Shown piece after piece: positions 56,618 to 64,000 of a DNA stretch of 64,000 bases. The stretch's first letter is position 1, and every line of letters begins with the position of its first letter. A model generated the notes under the pieces. The model saw nothing but the letters and a program-made list of their open reading frames with translations. It made no database searches and was not told the DNA's origin. Origin of the DNA: Luteimonas padinae (GTDB lineage: Bacteria; Pseudomonadota; Gammaproteobacteria; Xanthomonadales; Xanthomonadaceae); contig NZ_BMZT01000012.1 in NCBI RefSeq assembly GCF_014652935.1, positions 1 to 64,000 of the forward strand, given 5' to 3'. A program made the translations under genes and the position numbers.

Positions 56618-57100
56618 ATGACCCAGGGTCCTGTCCGCCTCGACGTTTCCGTCGGTTACGCCCTCCCCCGCGCCGGCATCCCGGCAGCGGTGAGCTTCCG
56701 CAAATGGGTGGCCGCGGCGCTGTCCGGACGCATCCGTGAAGCCGACCTCGCCATCCGCCTGGTCGACGCGAAGGAGGGCCGCGCCCTCAACCGCCACTAT
56801 CGCGGCCGGGACTACGCCACCAACGTGCTGAGCTTCCCCGCCGACCTGCCCGAGGGCCTGCCCGAAGGCGTGCGCCTGCCGCTGCTCGGCGACCTGGTGC
56901 TGTGCGCGCCGGTGGTCGCCCGCGAGGCGCGCGAACAGGGCAAGCCCCTGGCTGCCCACTACGCCCACCTGACCGTCCACGGCACCCTGCACCTGCTGGG
57001 CTGGGACCACGGCAACGACGTGGAGGCGGAGGCCATGGAACAGCTGGAGCGCGAGATCCTGGCCGGCCTCGGGATCGACGATCCCTACCGAGAAGGCTGA
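56618..57100 (+). CDS. ybeY: Endoribonuclease YbeY
   Basis: A 160-residue metal-dependent RNase for 16S 3'-end maturation. Seen: [14 protein letters not shown] and the zinc site [11 protein letters not shown], with His spaced H-x3-H-x5-H. Eleven bases after ybeZ. Confidence 0.96.
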   Translation: MTQGPVRLDVSVGYALPRAGIPAAVSFRKWVAAALSGRIREADLAIRLVDAKEGRALNRHYRGRDYATNVLSFPADLPEGLPEGVRLPLLGDLVLCAPVVAREAREQGKPLAAHYAHLTVHGTLHLLGWDHGNDVEAEAMEQLEREILAGLGIDDPYREG

Positions 57101-57184
57101 CCCGCTGCCGGCGGCGCCCGCCCTGCCAGCGGACGCGACGGCGCCGCTGTAAACTGGCCGGGTCGCCCCGCCCGGGGCGCTGAC

Positions 57185-58060
57185 ATGACCGCAATGCCCG
57201 AAGACGACAGTAGTCACAGCGCCGCGCCGGACAGTCCGGAACGGCGGCGCAGCTGGTTCGAACGCCTGAGCTCGGCGATCACAGGCGAGCCCGGCACCCG
57301 CGACGACCTGGTGGAGCTGCTGCGCGACGCCCAGGCCGACGGCCTGATCGGGGCCGACACCCTGCGCATGATGGAGGGCGCGATCGCGGTCTCCGACCTG
57401 ACCGTCGGCGACGTGATGGTGCCGCGCTCGCAGATGGTCTCGCTGCCGGTGGAGGCACGCTTCATCGACCTGATGAAGCAGGTGGTCGAGTCCGGCCATT
57501 CCCGCTTCCCGGTGCACGGCGAGGACAAGGACGAGATCCTGGGCATCCTGCTGGCCAAGGACCTGCTGCGCGGCGTGGTCGCCGACAACGGCCCCGGCAC
57601 GGTGCGCGAACTGTTGCGCCCGGCGGTGCTGATCCCCGAGTCGAAGAAGCTCAACGTGCTGCTGCGCGAGTTCCGCCAGTCGCGCAACCACATGGCGATC
57701 GTGATCGACGAGTACGGCGGCGTGGCCGGCGTGATCACGATCGAGGACGTGCTGGAGGAGATCGTCGGCGAGATCGACGACGAGCACGACGATGCCGAAG
57801 ACCCCGAGGCGCTGATCGCCGCCCAGGCCGACGGCCAGTACGTGGTCGACGCGCTGACCCCGATCGACGACTTCAACGAGCGCTTCGGCGCCGACTTCGA
57901 CGACGACGAGTACGACACCATCGGCGGCCTGGTCACCGCCGCCATCGGCCACCTGCCCGAGGCCGGCGAGGAGCTGACGCTCGGACGCTTCAGCTTCCGC
58001 GTCGCCAGCGCCGACGCGCGCCGGCTGCACGCGCTGCACCTGTCGATCCATGGCGACTGA
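57185..58060 (+). CDS. corC: CorC/YbeX CBS-domain protein
   Basis: A 291-residue cytoplasmic protein with two CBS domains (about 65-190, including TVGDVMVPRSQMVSLP and VIDEYGGVAGVITIEDVLE) and the C-terminal CorC_HlyC domain (EYDTIGGLVTAAIGHLPEAGEEL). The CorC/YbeX group affects magnesium/cobalt handling and, in E. coli, ribosome metabolism. Third member of the ybeZYX set. Confidence 0.95.
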   Translation: MTAMPEDDSSHSAAPDSPERRRSWFERLSSAITGEPGTRDDLVELLRDAQADGLIGADTLRMMEGAIAVSDLTVGDVMVPRSQMVSLPVEARFIDLMKQVVESGHSRFPVHGEDKDEILGILLAKDLLRGVVADNGPGTVRELLRPAVLIPESKKLNVLLREFRQSRNHMAIVIDEYGGVAGVITIEDVLEEIVGEIDDEHDDAEDPEALIAAQADGQYVVDALTPIDDFNERFGADFDDDEYDTIGGLVTAAIGHLPEAGEELTLGRFSFRVASADARRLHALHLSIHGD

Positions 58061-58063
58061 GAC

Positions 58064-59317
58064 GTGAGCACCCGCATGGATGCGGCGCAGCACGCGTCCG
58101 CCGGGTGCGTCGCTTCCGGCCCCGGCCCCGACCAGGGCCGGACCGCGCGGCCGGCGCTGGCGCTGCTCCTGCTCCTCGTCGCCTGCATCTTCCCCGCAGC
58201 GGCCGCGCCGCGCATTGGCGTGGCCACGATGCAGCCGGGCGAGATCTTCTTCGAACGCTTCGGCCACAACGCGATCGTCGTCGTCGATCCGGCCGCCGGG
58301 CCGCCGCTGTCCTACAACTTCGGCCTGTTCGATCCGGACGAACCGGATTTCAACCGCCGCTTCATTCGCGGCGACATGCGCTACCGCCTGGCCGCGCTGC
58401 CGCTGGAGCAGGATCTCGCCTACTACGGCAGCGTCGGCCGCGGCGTGTCGATCCAGTGGCTGGACCTGGAGGACGCCGAGGCCGCCGCCCTGGCCGAGCG
58501 CCTGGCCTGGAACGCACTGCCCGAAAACGCCAGCTACACCTACAACTATTTCACCGACAACTGCAGCACACGGGTGCGCGACGCGCTCGACGGCGTCCTC
58601 CGCGGCCAGCTCTCGCGCCGCATGCAGGGCCGCTCGCAGGGCAACACCTTCCGCAGCGAGGCGGTGCGCCTGGCGCGTCCCGACCCGCTGATGGCGCTGG
58701 GCTTCGACCTTGGCCTGGGCCCGCGGTCGGACCGCCCGAACTCCCTCTGGGAAGACGCCTTCGTGCCGATGCGGCTGGCGCAGTCGCTGCGCGAGATGCA
58801 GCTGGCCGACGGCCGGCCGCTGGTGGCCGCCGAGGAGGTGCTGTTGCCGCATCGCCTCGGGCCGGAGCCGGAACCGCGTCCCGTCGCATGGTGGCCCTGG
58901 CTGCTCGCCGGCCTGGCCCTGGCGGCCGCCGCCTGGACCCAGCGCCAGCGACCCCGCGCCGTGGCCGCGCTGGCGCTTCCGGCGTGGGCATTGTGTGCGC
59001 TGGCCGGCGCGCTGATGCTCTACATCTGGCTCGGCACCGCCCACCGCTTCGGATGGGCCAACCACAACCTGCTGCTGCTCAATCCGCTGTGCCTGCTGCT
59101 GCTGCCGGGCGCGTGGCGGATCGCCCGCGGGCGCGCCGGCGGCCGGCTGTTCGGCGCGGTGCTGGTGGTCGTGGCGGCGATGGCGGTGTTGGCGCCGTTC
59201 CTGCTGTGGATGCCGCTGCAGTCGCAGCGCAACGGCCACTGGGTGGCGCTGGCGCTTCCGCTGCAGCTGGCCCTGGCGGCCGCCCTCCTCCCGCGGGCCC
59301 GACGCGCGGCGGGGTGA
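58064..59317 (+). CDS. DUF4105/Lnb_N-domain membrane protein in the lnt position
   Basis: A 417-residue protein. A hydrophobic N-terminal segment (ALALLLLLVACIFPAAA) leads to a periplasmic DUF4105 (Lnb N-terminal) domain with H68 in FERFGHNAIVV and C167 in YNYFTDNCSTRVRDAL, the probable Cys/His catalytic pair. Four or five C-terminal membrane helices follow (from about 280). GTG start 4 bases after corC; ATG 58076 is an alternative. Lnb of Bacteroides is a lipoprotein N-acyltransferase replacing Lnt. In E. coli the gene after ybeX is lnt; here this protein takes that place. Function here is inferred from family and position. Confidence 0.8.
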   Translation: MSTRMDAAQHASAGCVASGPGPDQGRTARPALALLLLLVACIFPAAAAPRIGVATMQPGEIFFERFGHNAIVVVDPAAGPPLSYNFGLFDPDEPDFNRRFIRGDMRYRLAALPLEQDLAYYGSVGRGVSIQWLDLEDAEAAALAERLAWNALPENASYTYNYFTDNCSTRVRDALDGVLRGQLSRRMQGRSQGNTFRSEAVRLARPDPLMALGFDLGLGPRSDRPNSLWEDAFVPMRLAQSLREMQLADGRPLVAAEEVLLPHRLGPEPEPRPVAWWPWLLAGLALAAAAWTQRQRPRAVAALALPAWALCALAGALMLYIWLGTAHRFGWANHNLLLLNPLCLLLLPGAWRIARGRAGGRLFGAVLVVVAAMAVLAPFLLWMPLQSQRNGHWVALALPLQLALAAALLPRARRAAG

Positions 59318-59321
59318 TGGC

Positions 59322-60323
59322 ATGAGCGACGGGCACGCGCCACTCCTGCCTTCCTGCGTGATCAACTGCGCGGCCTACGACCGCGCGGGCCGCCGCCGCG
59401 ACATCGACCTCGAGGCGATCAGCGACGTCCTCTCCGTCGACGACGGCAGCTTCGTCTGGATCGGCCTGTACGAGCCCGATGAAGGCGTGCTGGAGAAGCT
59501 GCAGGAGGAGTTCGGCCTGCACGACCTCGCGATCGAGGACGCGCACAAGGCCCACCAGCGGCCGAAGCTCGAGGCCTATGGCGACTCGCTGTTCCTGGTC
59601 GCGCACACGGTGCAGGTGGTCGACGAACGCATCCGCCACGGCGAGACCCACGCCTTCCTGGGGCCGCGCTATCTCGTGACCGTGCGCCACGGCCAGTCGC
59701 TGTCCTACGCCCCGGCCCGCGCCCGGCTCGAGCGCGATCCGACGCTGATGGCGCTGGGTCCGGCCTCGGGCCTGTACGCGGTGCTCGACGCCATCGTCGA
59801 CCATTACCTGCCGATCGTGGACGAGTTCAGCGCCACCCTGCAGGCGCTGGAACAGGATGTCTTCAGCGAAACCTACCGCCGCGGCACCATCCGCCGCCTG
59901 TACGACCTGAAGCGCGAGCTCACCCACATGCGGGTGGCGGTGACGTCGATGCAGGACGTCCTGTCGCAGCTGGTGCGCACCGGCGGCCCGCTGGTGTCCG
60001 GCGACGTGCGCCTGTACCTGCGCGACGTGCTCGACCATTCCGTCCGCGCCAACGACGCCGTCGACCTGCTGCGCGACATGCTGGGCACCGCGCTGGGCGT
60101 CAACCAGGCGCTGGTGACGCTGGCCCAGGGCGAAGTGGTCAAGCGCCTGGCGGGCTGGGCCGCGCTGCTCGCGGCGCCGACCCTCATCGCCAGCTGGTAC
60201 GGCATGAACTTCGCCTACATGCCCGAGCTGCAGGGGCGCTGGAGCTACCCGGTGCTGATCGGCGTCGTGGCGCTGGTGGTGGCGCTGCTGTACCGCTACC
60301 TGCGCAAGGTCCGCTGGCTCTGA
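59322..60323 (+). CDS. corA: CorA magnesium/cobalt transporter
   Basis: A 333-residue CorA: large cytoplasmic domain (DLEAISDVLSVDDGSFVWIGL, AIEDAHKAHQRPKLE) and two C-terminal helices with the pore motif YGMNFAYMPE between them. Starts 4 bases after the Lnb-like gene, so it may share the operon with corC. Confidence 0.96.
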   Translation: MSDGHAPLLPSCVINCAAYDRAGRRRDIDLEAISDVLSVDDGSFVWIGLYEPDEGVLEKLQEEFGLHDLAIEDAHKAHQRPKLEAYGDSLFLVAHTVQVVDERIRHGETHAFLGPRYLVTVRHGQSLSYAPARARLERDPTLMALGPASGLYAVLDAIVDHYLPIVDEFSATLQALEQDVFSETYRRGTIRRLYDLKRELTHMRVAVTSMQDVLSQLVRTGGPLVSGDVRLYLRDVLDHSVRANDAVDLLRDMLGTALGVNQALVTLAQGEVVKRLAGWAALLAAPTLIASWYGMNFAYMPELQGRWSYPVLIGVVALVVALLYRYLRKVRWL

Positions 60324-60441
60324 CCGCCATTCCGGGCTACGACCAAAGTCTTAGGCGGAATCTCGCCGCAGCGCAGCATTGGCGATTGACCGTGATCGGA
60401 GTAGAAGCGACCCTGATCCCAATTACCGGACGGGGCGTGTC

Positions 60442-62517
60442 ATGAAGGGTGGAATCGGCAAGGTCGCATGGGCGGCGCTGGCAGTGCTGGGCGCGTTCTG
60501 CCTCGGCACCATCGCGCTCAGGCGCGGGGAATCGATCAACGCGCTGTGGATCGTGGTGGCCGCGGTCTCGATCTACCTGGTCGCCTACCGCTTCTATGCG
60601 CGCTTCATCGCCGACCGGGTCTTCAACCTCGACGCCAGCCGCGCCACGCCGGCGATGGTCCACAACGACGGCCTCGACTACGTCCCCACCAACAAGCACG
60701 TGCTGTTCGGCCATCACTTCGCGGCGATCGCCGGCGCAGGCCCGCTGGTCGGCCCGGTGCTGGCGGCGCAGATGGGCTACCTGCCCGGCACCCTGTGGCT
60801 GATCGTCGGCGTGGTCCTGGCCGGCGCGGTGCAGGACTTCATGGTGCTGGTGGTCTCCAGCCGCCGCGACGCGCGTTCGCTCGGCGACCTGGTGCGCGAG
60901 GAGATGGGCCGGATCCCGGGCACCATCGCCCTGTTCGGCGCCTTCCTGATCATGATCATCATCCTCGCGGTGCTGGCGATGATCGTGGTGAAGGCGCTCG
61001 CCGAAAGCCCCTGGGGCATGTTCACGGTGATCGCGACCATGCCCATCGCGATCTTCATGGGCCTGTACATGCGCTACATCCGGCCCGGGAAGATCGGCGA
61101 GATATCGATCATCGGCCTGGTGCTGCTGATGCTGGCGATCTGGTTCGGTGGCCAAGTGGCCGCGCACCCGACCTGGGGGCCGGCCTTCACCTTCACCGGC
61201 GTGCAGATCACCTGGATGCTGATCGGCTACGGCTTCGTGGCCGCGGTGCTGCCGGTGTGGCTGCTGCTGGCGCCGCGCGACTACCTCTCCACCTTCCTCA
61301 AGATCGGCGTGATCATCGGCCTGGCCATCGGCATCCTGATCACGATGCCGCTGCTGCAGATGCCGGCGCTGACCCAGTTCACCGACGGCACCGGCCCGGT
61401 GTGGAAGGGCTCGATGTTCCCGTTCCTGTTCATCACCATCGCCTGCGGCGCGGTGTCGGGCTTCCACGCGCTGATCGCCTCGGGCACCACGCCCAAGCTG
61501 ATGGCCAACGAGCGCCACGCGCCCTATCTCGGCTACGGCGGCATGCTGATGGAATCCTTCGTGGCGATCATGGCCATGGTCGCGGCCTCGATCATCGACC
61601 CGGGCGTGTACTTCGCCATGAACAGCCCGGCGGCGATCATCGGCACCGACCCGGCGGCGGTGGCGCAGGTGGTGTCGAGCTGGGGCTTCACGGTGACGCC
61701 GGAGGTACTGGTCCAGACCGCCGAGGACGTCGGCGAAGCCTCGATCATCTCGCGCGCCGGCGGCGCGCCGACGCTGGCGGTGGGCATCGCGCAGATCTTC
61801 CACGCGGTGATCCCGGGCGAAGGCATGATGGCCTTCTGGTACCACTTCGCGATCCTGTTCGAGGCGCTGTTCATCCTCACCGCGGTCGACGCCGGCACCC
61901 GTTCGGGCCGCTTCATGCTGCAGGACCTGCTCGGCAACTTCGTGCCGGCGATGCGCAAGACCGAGTCGTGGGGCGCGAACCTGGTCGGCACCGGCGGCTG
62001 CGTGGCGCTGTGGGGCTACTTCCTCTACCAGGGCGTCACCGATCCGCTGGGCGGCATCAACATGCTGTGGCCGCTGTTCGGCATCGCCAACCAGATGCTG
62101 GCCGGCATCGCGCTGATGCTGTGCACGGTGGTGCTGTTCAAGATGAAGAAGGACCGCTACGCCTGGGTGCCGATCGTGCCGACGGTGTGGCTGCTGGCCT
62201 GCACGCTGAGCGCGGGCTGGATCAAGATCTTCGACAGCAACCCGGGCGTCGGCTTCCTGGCCCAGGCGAACAAGTACCGCGCGGCGATCAACGCCGGCGA
62301 ACTGATCGCGCCCTCGAAGGACTTCGGCGGCATGCACCAGATCATGTTCAACAACTACGTCAACGCCGGACTGACCGCGCTCTTCATGTTCGTGGTGCTG
62401 GCGGTGCTGTTCTACTCGGTCGGCGCGATCCGCAAGGCGCGCTCGAACCCCGCGCGCAGCGACCGCGAGACGGCCTACGTCGCGCTGACCGAAGAGCAGC
62501 AGAAGGTCTGGCTCTGA
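60442..62517 (+). CDS. cstA: CstA-family pyruvate/peptide transporter
   Basis: A 691-residue carbon starvation protein with about 16-18 helices. Seen: [27 protein letters not shown] (shown as key residues; about 74-100), [30 protein letters not shown], and [16 protein letters not shown]. CstA/BtsT proteins take up pyruvate and contribute to peptide use. The 118 bases upstream include ACCAAAGTCTTAGG and TTGACC but no promoter I can fix. The start at 60442 gives the family N-terminus. Confidence 0.95.
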   Translation: MKGGIGKVAWAALAVLGAFCLGTIALRRGESINALWIVVAAVSIYLVAYRFYARFIADRVFNLDASRATPAMVHNDGLDYVPTNKHVLFGHHFAAIAGAGPLVGPVLAAQMGYLPGTLWLIVGVVLAGAVQDFMVLVVSSRRDARSLGDLVREEMGRIPGTIALFGAFLIMIIILAVLAMIVVKALAESPWGMFTVIATMPIAIFMGLYMRYIRPGKIGEISIIGLVLLMLAIWFGGQVAAHPTWGPAFTFTGVQITWMLIGYGFVAAVLPVWLLLAPRDYLSTFLKIGVIIGLAIGILITMPLLQMPALTQFTDGTGPVWKGSMFPFLFITIACGAVSGFHALIASGTTPKLMANERHAPYLGYGGMLMESFVAIMAMVAASIIDPGVYFAMNSPAAIIGTDPAAVAQVVSSWGFTVTPEVLVQTAEDVGEASIISRAGGAPTLAVGIAQIFHAVIPGEGMMAFWYHFAILFEALFILTAVDAGTRSGRFMLQDLLGNFVPAMRKTESWGANLVGTGGCVALWGYFLYQGVTDPLGGINMLWPLFGIANQMLAGIALMLCTVVLFKMKKDRYAWVPIVPTVWLLACTLSAGWIKIFDSNPGVGFLAQANKYRAAINAGELIAPSKDFGGMHQIMFNNYVNAGLTALFMFVVLAVLFYSVGAIRKARSNPARSDRETAYVALTEEQQKVWL

Positions 62518-62741
62518 TGGCCGGCGCGCTGGTTCCGCTGGACTACTTCGCCACCCACAAGCGTGTGTGGCGGAGGGTCCTGCAGACCGCGCGCCTGTGC
62601 TGCGGGATCCCCGACTACGACAACTACGTGCGCCACGTGCTGGAGAAGCATCCGGACCGGGAGCCGATGGACTACCCGACCTTCTTCCGCGAGCGGCAGG
62701 AAGCCCGCTACGGCAGGCGCGGCGGGTTCCGCTGCTGCTGA
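62517..62741 (+). CDS. ybdD: YbdD/YjiX small protein
   Basis: A 74-residue DUF466 protein: [23 protein letters not shown] and [18 protein letters not shown], ending in a Cys pair. YjiX/YbdD proteins are encoded after cstA or btsT and are needed for transport activity. The ATG overlaps the cstA stop (TGATG). Confidence 0.95.
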   Translation: MAGALVPLDYFATHKRVWRRVLQTARLCCGIPDYDNYVRHVLEKHPDREPMDYPTFFRERQEARYGRRGGFRCC

Positions 62742-62770
62742 AGAGGGCCTGCGAGGGACGGGTACGCAAC

Positions 62771-62794
62771 GGCCGCGGCAGTGATGCCGCGGCC
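62771..62794. terminator. Hairpin between convergent genes
   Basis: Perfect 10-base-pair stem GGCCGCGGCA / TGCCGCGGCC with loop GTGA between ybdD and the convergent DUF819 gene. No long T tract, so probably a bidirectional 3'-end hairpin. Confidence 0.6.
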
Positions 62795-62826
62795 GCTTCG
62801 TATCCGGGGATCGCTGCCGCAGGCGG

Positions 62827-64000
62827 TCAGGCGCCTGCCATGATCCGCAGCACCTGGCCCAGGCCATACGCCAGCACGGTGCCCGTGGCGTAGCCCACGG
62901 TTCCCAGCAGGACGCCGACTGGCGCGAGGTTGGGATGGAACGCCGCCGCGACCACCGGTGCCGAAGCCGCCGCGCCCACGTTGCCCTGCGAGCCCACGCC
63001 GAAGTAGAACAGCGGCGCCTTGACCAGCCGGGCGGCGTACCAGATCACCGCCACGTGGATCGACATCCACATCAGGCCGATGACCACCAGCTCCGGCCGG
63101 TTGGCGAGCTTGAGGAAATCCATCTGCATGCCGATGCAGGCGATCAGGAAGTACAGGAAGACCGTGCCGACCCTGGACGCGCCTGCATCCTCAAGCCGCC
63201 GCACGCGCGTGAAGCTCAACATCAGGCCACCCAGGGTGGAGAGCACCACGATCCAGACGAACGGTGCGTCCAGGCTGAACTGCGAGGACCAGGGCGCGTT
63301 GGCCTTGAACCAGGCGGATGCCGGCTCGGCAATGGCGTGCGACAGGCCCACGATGCCGAAGGCCCAGGCAACGATCACCATCAGGTCGGACAGCACGGGG
63401 ATGCGCGCGTTCGCGGCCTCGTGGGCGGCCATGCGCTGCTTCATCTCGTCCAGCGCGCTGGTATCGGCCCCGCTGCGTGCATCGATGGCGTCGGCGCGGT
63501 TCGCGAGGAACAGCAGGGTGGCCATCAGCAGGCTCGCGATGGCCACGTCCACCACCGCGAACTGCCCGAACAGCGTCGCGTCGACCTCGTAGATCTCGCG
63601 GATCGCCACCATGTTCGCACCGCCGCCCATCCAGCTGCCCGACAGCGCGGCCATGCCCTTCCAGGTGTCGCCGGCCACCGCCGCAGGCCACGTCCACTCC
63701 AGGATCTGGAAGGTGGCGACGGCGCCGAACAGGATGCCGAACGTACCCGCGCAGAACACGAACAGCAGCTTGGGCCCGAGCTTGAGGATGCCCTTCAGGT
63801 CGATCGACAGCGTCAGCAGCACCAGCGCCGCCGGCAGCAGCACGCGGCTGGCCAGGTGGTAGAGCGCGCTGCCCTCGCCATCGATCAGTCCCGCGGTGTT
63901 GTAGAACGCGGGCACGAAGTAGCACAGCAGCAGCGCCGGCACCCAGGCGAAGAACTTCTTCCAGAACGGCGTCGGGCCGGAGGCCAGCCAGAAGATCAGG
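62827..64000 (-). CDS. DUF819 (YjcL-like) membrane protein, partial
   Basis: At least 390 residues, about ten helices, running off the right edge; the frame stays open to 64000 (reading LIFWLASGPTPFWKKFFAW into PALLLCYFVPAF). Features of DUF819: LSGSWMGGGANMVAIREIYE in the middle and GVGSQGNVGAAASAPVVAA near the C-terminus, a pseudo-symmetric transporter fold. Substrate unknown. The true start lies outside the window. Confidence 0.88.
   Translation of the reverse strand, partial: LIFWLASGPTPFWKKFFAWVPALLLCYFVPAFYNTAGLIDGEGSALYHLASRVLLPAALVLLTLSIDLKGILKLGPKLLFVFCAGTFGILFGAVATFQILEWTWPAAVAGDTWKGMAALSGSWMGGGANMVAIREIYEVDATLFGQFAVVDVAIASLLMATLLFLANRADAIDARSGADTSALDEMKQRMAAHEAANARIPVLSDLMVIVAWAFGIVGLSHAIAEPASAWFKANAPWSSQFSLDAPFVWIVVLSTLGGLMLSFTRVRRLEDAGASRVGTVFLYFLIACIGMQMDFLKLANRPELVVIGLMWMSIHVAVIWYAARLVKAPLFYFGVGSQGNVGAAASAPVVAAAFHPNLAPVGVLLGTVGYATGTVLAYGLGQVLRIMAGA

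Noticed and set aside
56555..59365. 936-residue minus-strand frame opposite ybeY, corC and the Lnb-like gene
   Set aside because: It spans three well-identified genes on the other strand and has low-complexity Gln/His/Arg composition.
60324..60441. Specific regulator site (ACCAAAGTCTTAGG) upstream of cstA
   Set aside because: The block stands out but I cannot tie it to a known regulator consensus from sequence alone.
60337..62769. 810-residue minus-strand frame opposite cstA
   Set aside because: His/Arg/Asp-rich shadow without any domain; cstA is unmistakable.

Overview
The window is a chromosomal segment of a high-GC gammaproteobacterium of the Xanthomonadaceae (Lysobacter/Luteimonas/Stenotrophomonas type). 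The evidence is the 5' end of a 16S rRNA gene at the left edge with the family-typical V1 start, a VirD4 coupling protein of the Xanthomonas bacteria-killing type IV secretion (X-T4SS) subtype, an Oar-like TonB-dependent receptor, and a housekeeping set with strongly GC-biased third codon positions. That bias also creates many long antisense ORFs, which I discarded.

Layout. 1-460: start of an rRNA operon on the minus strand with a boxA-containing leader and two tandem, duplicated promoters. 0.6-10.7 kb: a helicase/exonuclease pair resembling Bacillus MrfA/MrfB, the DbpA RNA helicase, an ATP-grasp enzyme with an APC permease, a HipA-like kinase with its DUF3037 partner, and an XRE regulator with a membrane protein behind a palindromic operator. 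10.7-20.5 kb: small secreted and membrane proteins, urocanase, an orphan X-T4SS coupling protein divergent from a 2H-phosphoesterase-like protein, a RIO1 kinase, a lipoprotein hydrolase, 3-methyladenine glycosylase and tRNA-Val. 20.5-28 kb: uvrB, a pseudopilin, tRNA-Asn, trehalose-6-phosphate synthase and a UbiB-family kinase.

28-36.9 kb: a visibly lower-GC island beginning with an IS3 transposase remnant. It carries the type IV pilus minor-pilin/adhesin operon (fimT/U-pilV-pilW-pilX-pilY1-pilE-fimT2), with pilX split by a frameshift and a divergent FimS/AlgZ-type sensor kinase. 36.9-44.8 kb: PpnN nucleosidase, a TonB-dependent receptor, a MarC protein, an SDR without its catalytic residues, monothiol glutaredoxin, an Fe/Mn superoxide dismutase that has lost two of its four metal ligands, and a chromosomal ccdAB module with an operator palindrome over its -10 box. 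44.8-53.7 kb: purEK, nadC, FHA protein, sspA/sspB, the cytochrome bc1 operon and a lytic transglycosylase. 53.9-64 kb: miaB, ybeZ, ybeY and corC, then a DUF4105/Lnb-like protein in the place lnt holds in E. coli, then corA, cstA-ybdD and a DUF819 membrane protein cut by the right edge.

Most of the window is core metabolism and maintenance. The points that most deserve a second look are the degenerate SOD, the Lnb-like protein in the lnt position, the broken pilX beside a FimS-like kinase, the isolated VirD4, the MrfAB-like pair in a Gram-negative, a small gene that appears to start at ATT, and a set of genes whose -10 boxes lie so close to the start codon that leaderless mRNAs are likely.
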